DNA from: Stictocephala bisonia | Taxonomy: Eukaryota; Arthropoda; Insecta; Hemiptera; Membracidae | Direction of reading: 5' to 3' | Assembly (NCBI GenBank): GCA_035578905.1 | Contig: JAQJVL010000102.1 | Coordinates: forward strand, 1,273,501 to 1,337,500 | Length of the DNA: 64,000 nt | In this document: positions 33,413-45,909 of the stretch, piece by piece | Position numbering within the stretch: position 1 is the first letter of the stretch | Layout of the letters: each line of letters starts with the position of its first letter | Position numbers and translations under genes: made by a program | The notes under the pieces: model-generated | Databases searched by the model: none | Seen by the model: only the letters and a program-made list of their open reading frames with translations | What the model was told of the DNA's origin: nothing

Positions 33413-33829
33413 TCCTTTATAAATTATTTTGGTCTTTAAATTGTCATTTAAAAAAATTTTTATATCCTGTCCATGGTTTTTGATTACATGTCTTCAGTTG
33501 CTTCTTTAACTGATCAATGCCCCTCCAAGGTATAATACTTCTTATTAAGTTTACATATTTGCTAATCTCATAGGTCATACCATTAATAAATACACACAAT
33601 ATTCTACCAACCTGCCTTCATATTTTTTTTAATTAATAGCTGTAATAATTATGAATAAATTGATTGTATAATTTATTTTTGGACAAATAAAACTTGGAAT
33701 GTCATCAATTTTTTTAAATACTACAACTAGTTAGAAAGAAGACTGGGATAAAAATTGAATGATTTTTATGTACTTTGAAGAAAGGAGAATGAAATGGAAA
33801 CTGTTCAAACAGCTTTCTTTTTTTTTTTT
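33413..33829. other. Mios intron sequence
   Basis: AT-rich spacer between the Helitron and LINE D. Nothing was recognised. Confidence 0.5.
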
Positions 33830-34377
33830 TGGTGGGAAGATGGCTGATCTGTTGTATTAGTGGCTTTGTGCTTGTCGTAGATCTAGCTGTATAACTTTGT
33901 GAAGTGTAATACGGGAATTTTCAACTGGTTGTTTCTGATCGTATTGTCCACTGTGAGTTTTTATGTGTATGGATGTCAATGTCATTGTAATAACTCACCA
34001 AATACTGTGTTATGATCTGCAACCCTATCTCTCATGGTTGTCAGAATTGACTAATAAATTAATTGTCCACTTAGCAGAAAGCTTATTCCATTCCTCCTTT
34101 CCGTCTGTCAGTGTCGACTATTTTCCAGCAAATTCCACAGAGGAATCCTACACGCCCAAGCTTCACTGCCTTCTTAATTTCGTCTACGGAAGCTGCATAG
34201 TGTACTATATGAAACTTTGTTTAATAATACTATACCAGTAGTCTCTTAAGTGGCTGTTTGGGGGTGGATTGAGTAGCTTCTGATCAGCCACTGCGTGACA
34301 CTGTCTCATGGGCTAACAGCATAAGAATTTTCGCCCTTGTTACAATATATCTGCCTTAACTATCAAAGATCACTAAG

Positions 34378-35281
34378 ATGTCTCCTTGCCCTGCTTGCTT
34401 TATAAGAGTGTTGGATAGCGATGATGGAATACAATGTAACAACAAGTGTGAGAGATGGTTTCATATATGCTGTATCAATATGTCCAAATCCGATTATAGT
34501 AAATATGCCAGTGACAATAATAGGAAATGGTCATGCAATCGTATTGATTGTAAGGCTGAAACTGAGCAACTGATTAACCAGCTAATAGCCCAAATGTCAG
34601 ACTTATGCTCTAAAATGTCTAACATAGCCTCTGTTTTGGACACAATTAAAGACATTCCAACAGACCTAGCGGAAATTAAAACTGATATAAAAGCTCTCAG
34701 TGATAAGTTTCTCACAATTGAGCCTCGTTTAGCGGCTACTGAGGATAGAATGTCAGAGCTTGAGCACAAACTTGAATCCCTTACTCACCACGAGAGTCCT
34801 GAAGATATAATAAGGGAAATAAATGAACGCTCAAAGTGTAAAACCAACCTGATAATCTTTGGGTTAACTGAATCCCCTTCTAATGAGGCCAAGATAAGGA
34901 AGGATTATGATAGTCAAAAAGTCTCTATGCTCTTTCAGAGTATCAATTCGCGTATAGATCTTGAAACCATCAAAATATTCAGAGTTGGAATTAGGAAAAA
35001 AGGAAGCAATTCTGTGCGGCCCTTAAAAATTGTGTTAAAAAATGAGCATGAGGTAGTTCTGGAAGGATTTGATGATGCCGGATTGAAAAAAAAAATTGTG
35101 TGATTTGGATGTCGCCTTTCATAACATCTTCTTGGCAAGAGATAAAACTGTGAAGGAAAGAAAATATCTTTCAAAGTTAAGGGAAGATCTAAAGCGCAGA
35201 ACTGAAGCTGGTGAACAACACTTAACTATTAAATATAGAGACGGCATTCCGACAATTTTAAGGCAGGCTCCAAAAAACTAA
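34378..35281 (+). pseudogene. LINE D ORF1: PHD-like finger and coiled coil (one frameshift)
   Basis: ATG 34378 opens MSPCPACFIRVLDSDDG. The C4HC3 finger (residues 4-58) shows CPAC, CNNKC, FHICC and WSCNRIDC. A long helix with heptads follows (residues 65-140). Then come CKTNLIIFGLTESP and KIFRVGIRKKG, the RNA-binding fold typical of LINE ORF1. The first frame ends at 35103 just after a 10-A run (about 35086-35095). The protein continues one frame over, CDLDVAFHNIFLARDKT...KYRDGIPTI, to TAA at 35279-35281. A homopolymer length change (mutation or assembly error) is the only break. Confidence 0.87.
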
Positions 35282-35304
35282 TTAACTGCAAAGATTCGGA
35301 GAAT

Positions 35305-38114
35305 TTAAGCATATATTACCAAAATGTAAATGGCCTTCGAACCAAATTGGACACTTTAAGAAGTATATTACCTACAACCAATTATGATGTTATAATCTTT
35401 TCGGAAACTAACCTCTCTGAAGACGTAAGTAATGGAGAACTGGGATGTTCAAGCTTCAATGTTTACAGGAGGGACCGATCTGTACAGACTAGTAACAAAG
35501 TCAGTGGAGGAGGTGTATTAGTTGCGATACATACTAGTCTTAGGTCGTGGATGATTCCAACCTCATTTGTTAATGTGGAGCACGTCTTTATAGGCTTGAA
35601 ATGTGGTCATGACACTTTCCTTATAGGTGGTGTTTATATACCTCCTAACCAGCCGGCCTCACTTTATTCAGATTATTGCAGTGCTGTTGAAGAGGTTCTT
35701 TCACAATCTAACGAATTTACCTCCATGATTTTGGTCGGTGACTTCAACCTTCCTAACTCTGATTGGATCAACTTGGCCAATCACAATGGTTGTGAAGATC
35801 CATCTCAAAACATAATTGACCTGGCAGCAGTGTATGACCTTAAGCAGTGCAACACGATATCCAATGATAGAGGCGTTATTCTCGACCTCGTTCTTATGTC
35901 CCAGAAGGACCTTGTTGTTGCTCCTGCTATTGAAGCCCTTCTTGTTCCTGATAGGCACCATCCTCCTATTGAGATGTCATTTAAGATCTCGACCCAACAT
36001 TGCAAATCCGGCTCTTACACACTGAATTTTAAGAAGTGCAATCTTTGGAACGTTTTTAATTGGTTACAGACCGTTGAGTACCCTACTGCTGCGAATGTGA
36101 ATGTTGTGAATGCTTTTGAGCATTTCTGTACTAATCTCGGAGAAGTTGTCAAGCAGAACTGTCCAATGAAATTTGTGGGTAAGGCTTCATTTCCTATGTG
36201 GTTCACCAAGGAACTCAAAGAGCTTGTGGTCGGTAAGAAATTAGCCCATAAAAAATATAAACAGACATTAAGCAAGGGGGACTACCTGAGATTCCAAATC
36301 ATCAGAAGAAGGTGCAAACATCTTTCCAGGATTTGCTATGGCTCTTACATTGAGCAGGTAGACCAAGGTATACCTAATAATATTAATCTCTTCTGGAGTC
36401 AAGTCAATAACATGAAGAAACAGCCGAGTCTCCCTTCTGTAATGCAGCTGGATGTAAATGAAGCACAGCATCCTACCCAGATGAGTGAGTTGTTCGCTCG
36501 ATTCTTCTCCTCCATATACAGACTGCCTCTTTCGTTGCCTATTGATTGTAACTTTGAAACAAATGTCTCTCTGTCATCATGCTACGCTACTTGTTCTGAG
36601 GTTGTGAACATTCTGGACCATTTAGATCAGAACAAGGGTTCCGGCCCTGATGGCATACCGCCTGGAGTGCTCAAATTGTGTTCTAGCATAATAGCTCCCC
36701 ACTTGACTATCTATTTCAATGTCTTGATGGATAAAGGTGTCTTCCCAAATAGCCTTAAGCTTGGATATATCACGCCTATATTGAAATCGGGTGATGCTTC
36801 GGACGTACGAAATTACAGGCTAATTGTTATACAGTCTGTAATAGCTAAGGTGTTCGAGGCTATTGTTCTTGATTGTATTTCTTTCAACTTCAGGAGTCTT
36901 ATAATTCCTGAACAGCATGGCTTTCGCCTAGGAAAGTCTACATCAACTAACTTGGCCGTCTTTCAAGATTTCATAATATCAGCTTTTTCGAGAGGACATC
37001 AAGTTGATGGCATCTACTTAGATTTTTCGAAAGCTTTTGACCGTGTTAGCCACGTTCATCTTACTCATAAATTGAAGGCCCTTGGAATTGGTGGGCAGTT
37101 GTTGAAGTGGCTTAGTAGTTATCTGATTGATAGATGGCTTATTGTCAAATTTGGTGGAGCGCTGTCCTTCAAAATTCCAGCGCTTTCTGGGGTTCCACAG
37201 GGGTCTCTGCTCGGACCGGCACTGTTCAACCTTTTCATAAACGATATTGCGGATAACTTGCCTGCCAGATACCTATTATTTGCAGATGACATCAAGGTAT
37301 TCAAGGAGATAATCTCAACTGATGATATAAACGTTCTTCAAACCAGCCTTGACATGATTACAAAGTGGTGCTTTGACAATGAAATGGGTCTCAACCCAGA
37401 GAAGTGTCTGCAAAGGACTTACCACCGCATTATGACCCCTGTAGTGCACGATTATGTTATTGATGGTTCTGTCCTAAAAAGGGTTACTAAAATTATGGAC
37501 TTGGGTATTGTCATGGTTCCAAGTTTATCCTTTGAAGAACATTTACTGCATATATGCATGAGAGCTAATGCAGTCCTTGGATTTATAATTAGAATCTGTA
37601 GGAATGGACTATCTATTGCTACCCTTAAATTCCTATTTATTTCACTTGTACGCCCCATCTGGAGTATGGTTCAGTGATCTGGAATCCTTACCAAATCGGC
37701 CATTGTTCACTCTTAGAGCGTGTCCAAACGAGGCTGATAAGACACAGCGGCGTTCGACTGGGCTACAGATATACTGATGTACCTAAGGAGCAGCTGCGGC
37801 TTGATCTACAACTCCCTGCTCTGGAGGTTAGGCGGAACACCTTGGACCTGTTGTTCCTGTTTAAAATTATCAACAGTAATATTGACTGTTCTGAGCTTCT
37901 GGCCCTGGTCGACTTCAGAACCAGCCGAACTACCAGATTACAGGAATGTTTCAGTAGGCGTCACTTTGCCACATCGTACAGCTTCCATAGCATCATTCCT
38001 CGACTCCTTAGAGCTGGTAATTTGGTTTCCTCGCAGGTTGATTTCTTCGGGCAGTCGGTGTGCTCCTTCAGGCGACAGCTGAAGAAAAATGAACTGTCAC
38101 TTCTTCATTATTGA
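35305..38114 (+). pseudogene. LINE D ORF2: endonuclease and reverse transcriptase (one frameshift)
   Basis: The conserved endonuclease start LSIYYQNVNGLRTK begins at 35305, in a frame open from just after ORF1; I see no obvious initiating ATG. The endonuclease has IFSETNLS (catalytic Glu), GGGVLVAIH, ILVGDFNLPNSDW and PDRHHPPIEMSF (catalytic His). The RT has KGSGPDGIPPGVLK, VRNYRLIVIQSV, HGFRLGKST, IYLDFSKAFDRVSH (motif A), LSGVPQGSLLGPALFNLF (motif B) and YLLFADDIKVF (motif C). The main frame stops at 37677. The C-terminus resumes one frame over, about 37665-38114 (NPYQIGHCSLLERVQTRLIR to KKNELSLLHY), so one base is missing near 37655-37662. Confidence 0.9.
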
Positions 38115-39114
38115 ACTCTGGTTATTTATGTCGATTGCTGCAAGTGAACCGTTAGAATGTAAATCTGCTTTTGTTTCAACTGAGTCATGGAAATCTTATT
38201 AATTCAAATATTTACTTGTTCATACCTAGAGCAATGTATTTATATCATCTTGTTGAGGAATTGTTGTATGCATGTATTATGTTGTTTCGCCTTATTGATG
38301 TATGATATCTATATAATGTTTTGCTGATTTTATCTATTGTTACCTAGTATTATTGTATTATTTACACTGTTTTGCCAATCGTGTCATATAATTTTTGATT
38401 TGTTATTTTGTTATTATCTATAAGTGTATGTAAACTTTAAATTTAGATTATGTGATATTGCGGAATTAGGTCTATGTAAAACTTGTTTGTTGACATTTGT
38501 ATAGTTGCACTGTTATGTTTTCCTGATTTTATTTATTGTTATGTGGTATTATTGTTATATTTATATTGTTATTATATATTTTGTTATTGTCTATAAGTGT
38601 CTGTAACCTTAAATTTATATTACGTGATATAGTTTAATAATTGGGATTATGTAGAACTTGTTTGTTGACATTTGTTTAGAGTTTAGTCTACCTGTGCTAG
38701 TTATTGCAGTACTGTATTATTCATCTTCCCATCATGGAGTATATATTAATGTATGAAATTGTAAATTATGTAAATGGCTTTGTCCGTTAAAATAAATAAA
38801 TAAATAAACAGTCAAAACTAACAACTTTGATTGTAGCTGATAAGCTGCTTAGAGCAATTCTCCTTCTTTTTCTAAGTTCGTTGGAGTAACATAATCTAAT
38901 ACAGACATATAACAAGCAAAGTGTTGTGATTGGCTTTAGAGATTTTTCAAATAATGAGGAAGGAAGGGATCATTAAGTCCAGTCATTCGACAGTGAGTAG
39001 TTGAAGAAGCTGAAAAATAATTTTTTTTCATTTGCCTCTGCATAATGAACAAAATATGGGTGATAAAGAAAAAGAAAATATGGGAGGTAGAGCATATTTA
39101 TGTTCTTGTGTTAA

Positions 39115-41165
39115 ATTCAATAAAACATATGTTTATCATCGAGCAAGCCCAACAAACTTGGTACCAATCGACGCAGAATGTTCTATTCTATACATTTCAG
39201 ATTTTTAATAATTGTTTGATGTAATTTTATAAACGTAGGAAAATGTGCAACAAAAAACTCCCGCTCAATTCCCGTCTAGAGGGATAAAATTACCGATTTT
39301 TGTCGTATGACTGAAGAATAATCAGAAGACGGAATAAGGCGTACCAGATGACAGAATAAGGTGTGCCAAGCGTCAGTCTGCAGAGAATTAAATACTCTAT
39401 CCACCAAAAACAAATTGTAAAGTTGTAGGTGATTTAGGTGTTTTATCAAAAATGTTTTGTATACCCTTTTATGCGTGTTTCAAATTCTGTGTAGATCAGA
39501 CTTTCTCCATAAACAAAACACATGAAAATATGTTTTAGGGTACAATATAAACATTTTTCCTGAACAACTTTTTATTCCCTATTCAATGCTGATTTTTCCA
39601 ATGTTTTTCATGTACTGTTTTATTACCTACAATGATCATACTGAAACTATGCACATTTTTGTGTTTTATGAAAAAGAATTCCCAAAAAAACCTTGTAGTT
39701 CATCTAAAATATAACAGCATATTATTATTATAGTCCACTAAATTCTAAACAATAGACAATTTTCTTTATTACATATTCATATAGAATAGTAATAGTATCA
39801 TGAGCACAAATACATATTATTTTATGTTCCAATAGTGTTAATGTTCAGAACTGCATCTCAGCTCCTTTTCTATTGCAGTTATAAATTCTTCTAGTGTGTA
39901 GGTTGGCCTTTTCACAAGGAAGTCTCGAAGTTCCCCTTTTAGGGCTGTCCCCTTGAGTTGCTTTACCGTTGTTGGTAGAAGGTTCCACAGTTTCCGGCCA
40001 TTGTAGGATGGATTCTTTCCATAAAGGGTTGTGCAGTGTATTGGCAGGAAGTAGTTTTTGGAATTTTTTGTATTATATTTGTGGTAGTCTTCATTAGTTT
40101 GCAGGTTTAGCTTGTCAATATATAAAATAACATCTAGAATAACGTGGATGTCAAGATCCCCAGAGTTTTGAAGGCTTGTCTGCAGCTCTCTTGAGGTCTA
40201 AGGTCAGCAAGAATTCTTATAGCTTTTTTCTGTAAAAGAAGAAGTCTCTTGTTGTTACAGCAATTCCATACCTTAAATGGGATTCTACCAGAGCGTAGTA
40301 TGTTGCTTTTGCAGCCTCCAGATCGCTAACCCATTTAATTCATCTTAAGGCATAAATTCTAGTGGTGATCCTCCTGCACAGATTGTAACATATTCTGTCC
40401 ACGTGAGATTGTTATCAAGAATAACTCCTAGAAAAGTAACAGAATGTTGTATTGATATGTCCAGTGTGTAAGATTCAGTCTCTTTTCTTAATGAAATTTA
40501 CTTGTATTGTTTTGAGTGGATTTACAGCCAAGTCGTTCCTGTTGCACAGCAATTGAGAGCTTTACTAAGGGAATTTGTGGCTGCTGTATGGATTCCTTTA
40601 GCTGTGTAATTTCTGTCGTTAGCATACATAACACAGGTGGTGTGTTGGACTTAAACATGTTCAGGGCAATCGTTAACAAATAGTACAAAAACAACAGGGC
40701 GAAGGACAGATCCTTGAGGTACTCCACAGTTGACAGGCAGTGGGTTAGATTTGTACGTGGTTGAGACACCACAACTTGTACTTTGCAACTCGACTATTTA
40801 GGAGCGGTCAGTTAAGTAGCTGATTAACCAGTTTTTGCTGTGCCTTCTATACCCAACAATGCCTTCTATACACAATTTGGCTATCTTGGAATTATTTACA
40901 CAAATTTTTTAGTTCCCCTAATTAGGATTCAAAGTTATAATTTCCGTACAATATTATCAAATTTAAAAAAATGTTTCTTGATAAAAATTATTTACTAAAA
41001 TGGTATGTGATTTTTTATAGTAGTATGTGAATGTACAGTTCTTGAGAAGAAAATCAATATGCTAAAATGTACATTTGAAGCATATTTGGTATTTTTTATG
41101 ATTTTTACAAAAAAGGCTTACAAAGCGCCAAAAATGGCACCTGTGTTTTGGGAGTTAATGTTGCC
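39115..41165 (+). repeat. Unknown interspersed repeat R, copy 1 (split by a LINE relic)
   Basis: This region matches 52270-50945 read on the minus strand over most of its length. Examples are AATAAAACATATGTTTATCA, GACTGAAGAATAA and ACAATTTGGCTATCTTGGAA. Copy 1 has an extra internal 1 kb (39840-40870) that is a LINE relic and is absent from copy 2. The two copies lie 12 kb apart in opposite orientation. There is no coding sequence and I could not delimit the termini, so the class is unknown. Confidence 0.75.
39845..40860 (-). pseudogene. LINE E reverse transcriptase relic nested in repeat R
   Basis: The minus-strand translation in broken frames gives NWLISYLTDRS, then NCGVPQGSVLRPVVFVLFVN (motif B), then VMYANDRN where the family has YADD (motif C; the first catalytic Asp is replaced by Asn), then VTFLGVILDNNLTW, and at the 3' end NPSYNGRKLWNLLPTTVKQL and LRDFLVKRPTYTLEEF. 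Order and spacing fit the RT palm, thumb and C-terminus. The endonuclease and ORF1 are absent, so it is 5'-truncated and dead. Confidence 0.8.
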
Positions 41166-41609
41166 GATCTAGGGTTGATGAGCTGTGATTCGCACCAGTT
41201 TTGGGTTTTCTTGTAGGTGTTGAGCAAGTAATGTTTTCCTGCTGAGTTTTGTATATAAGTTAGCTTCCCCCTCTTAGTTTTTGGGGAAAAATTAGTATCA
41301 CATTTTCTGTGTTAGCTTATGGTGTTCATTTCCTTTTGTTCAAACATACTAAAGAGGTAACCAATACATTTTGTATTCTAAACTAAGCCTGGAATTCCGC
41401 ACCCTATCAAATGGGGCCTAGATGGTAAGCTCTCCTGACAGTGAATCCAAAATTGTTGCCTGATTTCTGCTATTTTAGCCTCTCCAAAATGAGCTTCATA
41501 AGCTAAATGAGGTAAAGGAAGCATCTGAAATACAAAAGCATAAAAAAAATAGTTTTCCTAAAAAAAAAAAAATTAAATAAATAACAAAGTTATTTACATT
41601 CAAACGAAA
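41166..41609. other. Mios intron sequence
   Basis: No feature was recognised between repeat R copy 1 and repeat S copy 1. Confidence 0.45.
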
Positions 41610-42010
41610 TCCTATGATCGAATGTGAATAAAAATGCTTACAGCCTTTGCTGGTATAACATCATGAAAGATCTAACCTTCTCAATATTACAGTCATTATT
41701 GTTTGCATTTCAACATCTGTTCAAACGTTTTGGAAATCATTATTTACATTTGGACAGCTTTTACTTTTTGATTCATTTACATCTCTCCATGTTATTCTTA
41801 TGGAAAAAAAAAAAAAAAAAACATACTTTGAGGGCTTTCCATACCCTTCTAGATGAAAATATTGATATATAAGACCTTATTCACAACTAAGAATAGAGGC
41901 AAATTTTTTGACACGTCAACCGTTTTTAAATTGGTCAAGATATAAGAAAAGAGTTGCGTTGACATAAAACAGCTTCACATATTATATCTGTGCTAAAAAA
42001 CTTAAGACAT
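41610..42010 (+). repeat. Unknown interspersed repeat S, copy 1
   Basis: About 390 bp resemble 49010-49383 in the same orientation: ATCATGAAAGATCTAACC, TTGGAAATCATTATTTACAT, TGTTATTCTTATGG, GAGGCAAATTTTTTGACAC and AAATTGGTCAAG. Copy 1 carries a poly-A run (about 41803-41821). There is no coding sequence or recognised terminus. It is probably a small non-autonomous transposon. Confidence 0.75.
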
Positions 42011-42412
42011 TTCAGTAACCAAAAAGCCCAAAAAAGGTGCTGGATGTATATGAAATGCTGATGTATACATCCAGATGTACTGATGTTTTGCACAATGGAT
42101 GAAACTTTTCATTCAATGAATTGTTTTTATAGTATTTTTTTTTAAGGAAACTGTTATTACTAACTAAGAAATGAAATAAAAAATAATTCTGATTTTTTTA
42201 AGTTGATTGTAGGTAATTTTTGAAATCCATACGTTCATTTTAAAGTTTTTGTACGAAGTGCTACAAAACAACTAATAACGTGTTGACTCAAAAATAAAGT
42301 ATTCAAGAGGTTGTATATGTGGCTCAAAATGTTGTCTAAATACAATATTTATCATAAATACTAAAACTGAGAAAAAACAAACAATACAAAATAAATACTA
42401 AACATATTTTTA

Positions 42413-42838
42413 CAGTAAGCACAGTTTTGGAATTCCGCTGTTGTCGCGCTTCAGTTGTTGGCATTCGGCGCATGCACGTTTTGTACCACTATCTGTTGGC
42501 AAGCCATACGGATCCAGTCAGTGTTTAAGGTTGCTCAGCTTATCTTTAAAAGCTCTCACCCATATTTATGTACCACCCCATCATTTATTCTGTTTTCTCC
42601 ATAAACGTCACAAACCTCAAAGTGATTGTCAGTTGCTTGCAAGCCTTTATCATTAAGAAAACTTATAACAGTGTGTACTTCACAGTCAATGATATTTTCA
42701 ATATTCATAAAACCTTAACAATGTCAAAGATCCATAGCGGCGGCTGTCGCTTGCCAACAGATAGTGGTACACGACGTGCATGTGCCGAATGCCGACCACA
42801 GTGCTACAACAGTAGGATTCCAAGACTATACTTACTTT
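42413..42838. repeat. Inverted repeat (foldback-like), arms of about 90 bp
   Basis: The best-matched inner arms are 42460-42504 and 42749-42793, about 42 of 45 identical as reverse complements. Weaker pairing extends outward to about 42413 and 42838 (GTAAGCACAGTTTTGGAATT against the complement of AATCCTAAGACTATACTTAC-like sequence). The loop is about 244 bp. ORFs across it are byproducts of the arms. The right arm ends exactly at the TTAA that starts the next element. Confidence 0.75.
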
Positions 42839-43132
42839 TAACGTTCACTGTGGGAAACACGCTTGTACGTCAAGTTGGCCTTACGCTGTGTGCGAACGAC
42901 ATACATGTGCATCATGGACTAAAACAAGTGATTAATTTATTTATTATTTGATGTGTGATTGTTTTGCTTACTGTACAAATGTGTTTGGAGGATATATTAC
43001 TTTTGAGGTGTATTCGTATTTAGTTACAAGTATTTATTATTTGTTAGATAGTATTCAGAAATTACACATATAATTTCAGAATATTATGATAAGGGATATG
43101 GGCTAATATTATGTCAGCAGTGAACGTGTTAA
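42838..43132. mobile_element. Small piggyBac-type (TTAA) element
   Basis: TTAACGTTCACTG at 42838 and CAGCAGTGAACGTG-TTAA ending at 43132 form imperfect inverted ends with TTAA flanks. The right end closely matches that of the piggyBac relic ending at 17402 (CAGCAGTGAACATG-TTAA). The element is 295 bp with no transposase, so it is a MITE-like derivative of that family. Confidence 0.65.
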
Positions 43133-43921
43133 AAACATGCCTCATAATTTGCTTGCGACCCAATTTCAAGTGATAATACATTAGTTCCATATTTTAACCT
43201 TTTTAGATCTATTACCTATATGAACTGAATAAAAAAAATTCCATTTTATGAGTGTAATTCATATTATAACTAATAAAATGGAGTTACATTTGCAAAATAA
43301 TATAATCTGCAACAGTATTTCAACTGTCATCAGTTGGCTGTTGGAATTATGAAAATAGACAACAAAATAAAGTATTTATCACCAGCTGTTTTCATGCTTG
43401 ATTTAGCACAGCCTCAGTCTAGTCAATCTAGTGAACGTTTGGTTTGTTTATGTCCGGAACCAACATTTGGTGCGGTCCTAATGAGGTTAATAATAATATA
43501 TATATCTACAACATATCATCTTAACCTACAAATGACAAGCTTTTAACTAGCCTACGTCATTACCATAAAACCATACCAACAGTAATAATACTAAAATATC
43601 AACCTATTAATGATCCATTAAAAACTATAGATGAGATCAAGTTTCCTATGAAAGTTGGCAAATTGGATGATAATTGCTTTCATTCTCTTTTACATTTTTA
43701 CTAAGGCTACATTTAGCTACAGAATTTAGCAGCTCTTTATGTTTCCAGAGGCATCTGAATTCCATATTTTTAATTAGTTAGTGTCACTTAAATCTGAAAT
43801 AGAATTTGGATTGTTCAAACATTTTCTCAGTAATTTTTGTGTTATTACATGCTGAAAAAGAAATACTGATAATCGTTAGCTATTTAATTTTTATGTTTAT
43901 AGAATCACAAAAATTACTTAC
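43133..43921. other. Mios intron sequence
   Basis: No transposon end was recognised. A 70-codon plus-strand ORF (43334-43546) has no conserved features. Confidence 0.45.
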
Positions 43922-44052
43922 GAGAACGTCATCAAAGTTATCACTGTCAGCAGTGAGGAAGGCAAAGATGGCTCTCAAGTAAGGGTTATAGAGTTGGGCA
44001 CAAGATGCCATACACTGCTCTCGCCACATGCTGTTCTTAGCATCAGTGTAGC
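43922..44052 (-). CDS. Mios: Mios, coding exon
   Basis: The acceptor GTTATTTTTAG is followed by GC, which completes G|GC (Gly) with the upstream exon. The exon reads YTDAKNSMWREQCMASCAQL, then NPYLRAIFAFLTADSDN and FDDVL, with donor CTC|GTAAGT. The human protein has the same YTDEKNSLWREMC...NPYL..MFAFLT pattern here. This is helical (solenoid) sequence. It joins in phase 0 to the exon at 31130. Confidence 0.96.
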
Positions 44053-45909
44053 CTAAAAATAACATCATTATTATAAGGATAACAATAGACAGGAATATAC
44101 TTAAGTTTTTATCATGAAATTAATAAGAGAAACCAATAAACTCTCAAGTGCTGTCGTTTTCAGTTGGTTTACGCACAAATAGGAGAATATATTTATTCAA
44201 GTGATATTTATGTAAAATCTATAAGTTAAAGAAAAACCTCAGAAGTAGAAGAATTAACCCAGCACTATTAACCCAGCAGTTGGGTGGTTCAAGTTCGCAA
44301 AACATGAATTAACTTTTAAATATATCAATAACACAGTAAATAACTTCCTTTATTGAAATTTAAAGAAAATATCATTTTCATTAAATTATACAGCTTTTGA
44401 TTTGAAGAGATTTCAAATTATAGTGTCAATAATCAAAGTCAACTAACTCATCAATGATAAAAATGACTTTAGTAGTAAACTATATATGACCGCCAAAAGA
44501 AAAAAAATCCAGGTGACAATAAGAAAAATCTAGTGGAGTTCAAAGATTTCTCTTCTAGTGATTTATCTTCTTGTGGAGATCTGTTTTAAATGTTTACAGG
44601 AATTTTACCAGAGATTTCAGCTTTTATCGTACAGTATTACAGTTGAATATGATGAGTTAAAGGTGACTCCGATAATGTAATTTTAATGTTAGTTTGCCAA
44701 TCACAAAGTGCTCAGCTGCCTTCTTTTGATGTTTACTGTGCTTTGTTGTATTCATTGTTTATATATCAGTTCAGTTTTATTTATATTCTCAAAGGGCCTG
44801 AAAGCAGAAAACCTCTATCTACTTGAACAGTCATGAGGGCAAACAGTTTGATCAATTTATGTTTTTTTTGTCAGTCAAATAAGGTTCATATAAATGTTAA
44901 ACCTTTGCAAGCTGAATTACATTACAGATAAACAGGGTGCAATGTATAATTATATAAAACAAATTTTCTATATGACAACTGATTTAAGTCTTTCATGATA
45001 AATTGTACCTCAAAATGTATACTGCACTCAAATGTATACTTTTGGACATTTTACTCTTTTTTAGACAAATTTTTAAAGTATATATTGTTACATTTGTTAA
45101 TTGTATCACTAAGAAAAAAAAAATACTTCTTAATGTTTTAGATATAAATAAAACATTCCAGGAAATGCTTGACAAGACTTTCTATTAAGAATATGAAAAT
45201 CAAAGAATTACTAGAAGTCAATAACCATACTAGGAAGAAAGTGTAGTAAGTCATTATCAACTGTGTGTTTTTTCACATATACAGTAAACAAATTAAGTTC
45301 AAACTACTCAACACGTAATATTTTTACTAACTTTACACTTTCTACAAAAAGTTACATGACATAAAAAGAAAAAACCATATTAAATAAATAAATTAAACAC
45401 CGTACACAAAAACACCAAACAATCAAAATAAACAATGCAATAGGTAGTCAGTTGTTAAAGATGCGTCTACAGCCATCTGACATGTAGTTCAAGGCTACAT
45501 TATAAGGCACAGCAGTAACTTTGTTTTACTTCTGACAGGTATATAATGATCTAATAACATCATAAACACTCTAATATATCCACCCAAACATGATTGAAAT
45601 TTTACTTGGGAAATATAATAAATTAAATTGAATACTATATTTGTTGCTAAGTAACAAAATAACCAAAATCGTCTACAGCTGCTTGCCGCTTTATGGCCAA
45701 ATACTAAAGTTGCATCTATATAAGTTTGCCTTTTGAAAAGGGTTAAATTACAAACTAAATAAAAAATTAAAATTTTCAAAGCAATGCAGCTGTACTGATT
45801 AAACAATTAGTCTGTGTATTGCTACTAACAATATTAATAACAAATATTATAATAATAAACATCAACTGATAGTAAAAATAGATATTTAACTCTAGTGTTA
45901 AATAAGTGT
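44053..45909. other. Mios intron sequence
   Basis: AT-rich. I saw no coding or structured feature before the piggyBac derivative at 45910. Confidence 0.45.

Larger units (their letters stand above)
33830..38808 (+). mobile_element. LINE D, nearly complete two-ORF non-LTR retrotransposon
   Basis: A 5' leader of about 540 bp begins near GGTGGGAAGATGGCTG (33830, preceded by a T run). It is followed by ORF1 (34378-35281), ORF2 (about 35305-38114), a 3' UTR and a tail of AAAT units (38790-38808). The 3' UTR contains an imperfect tandem duplication: about 38320-38500 is repeated at about 38520-38675, both ending ...ACTTGTTTGTTGACATTTG. It is antisense to Mios, within the intron between the 43.9-kb and 31.1-kb exons. 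It differs from LINE C in sequence, so it is a second family. The exact 5' start and the target duplication are uncertain. Confidence 0.85.

Noticed and set aside
42441..42951. Overlapping ORFs of 71 and 127 codons
   Set aside because: They arise from the two arms of the inverted repeat and the small TTAA element; no domain is visible.
43334..43546. 70-codon ORF considered as an antisense exon
   Set aside because: No acceptor or domain supports it, and it lies in a Mios intron with ordinary AT-rich composition.
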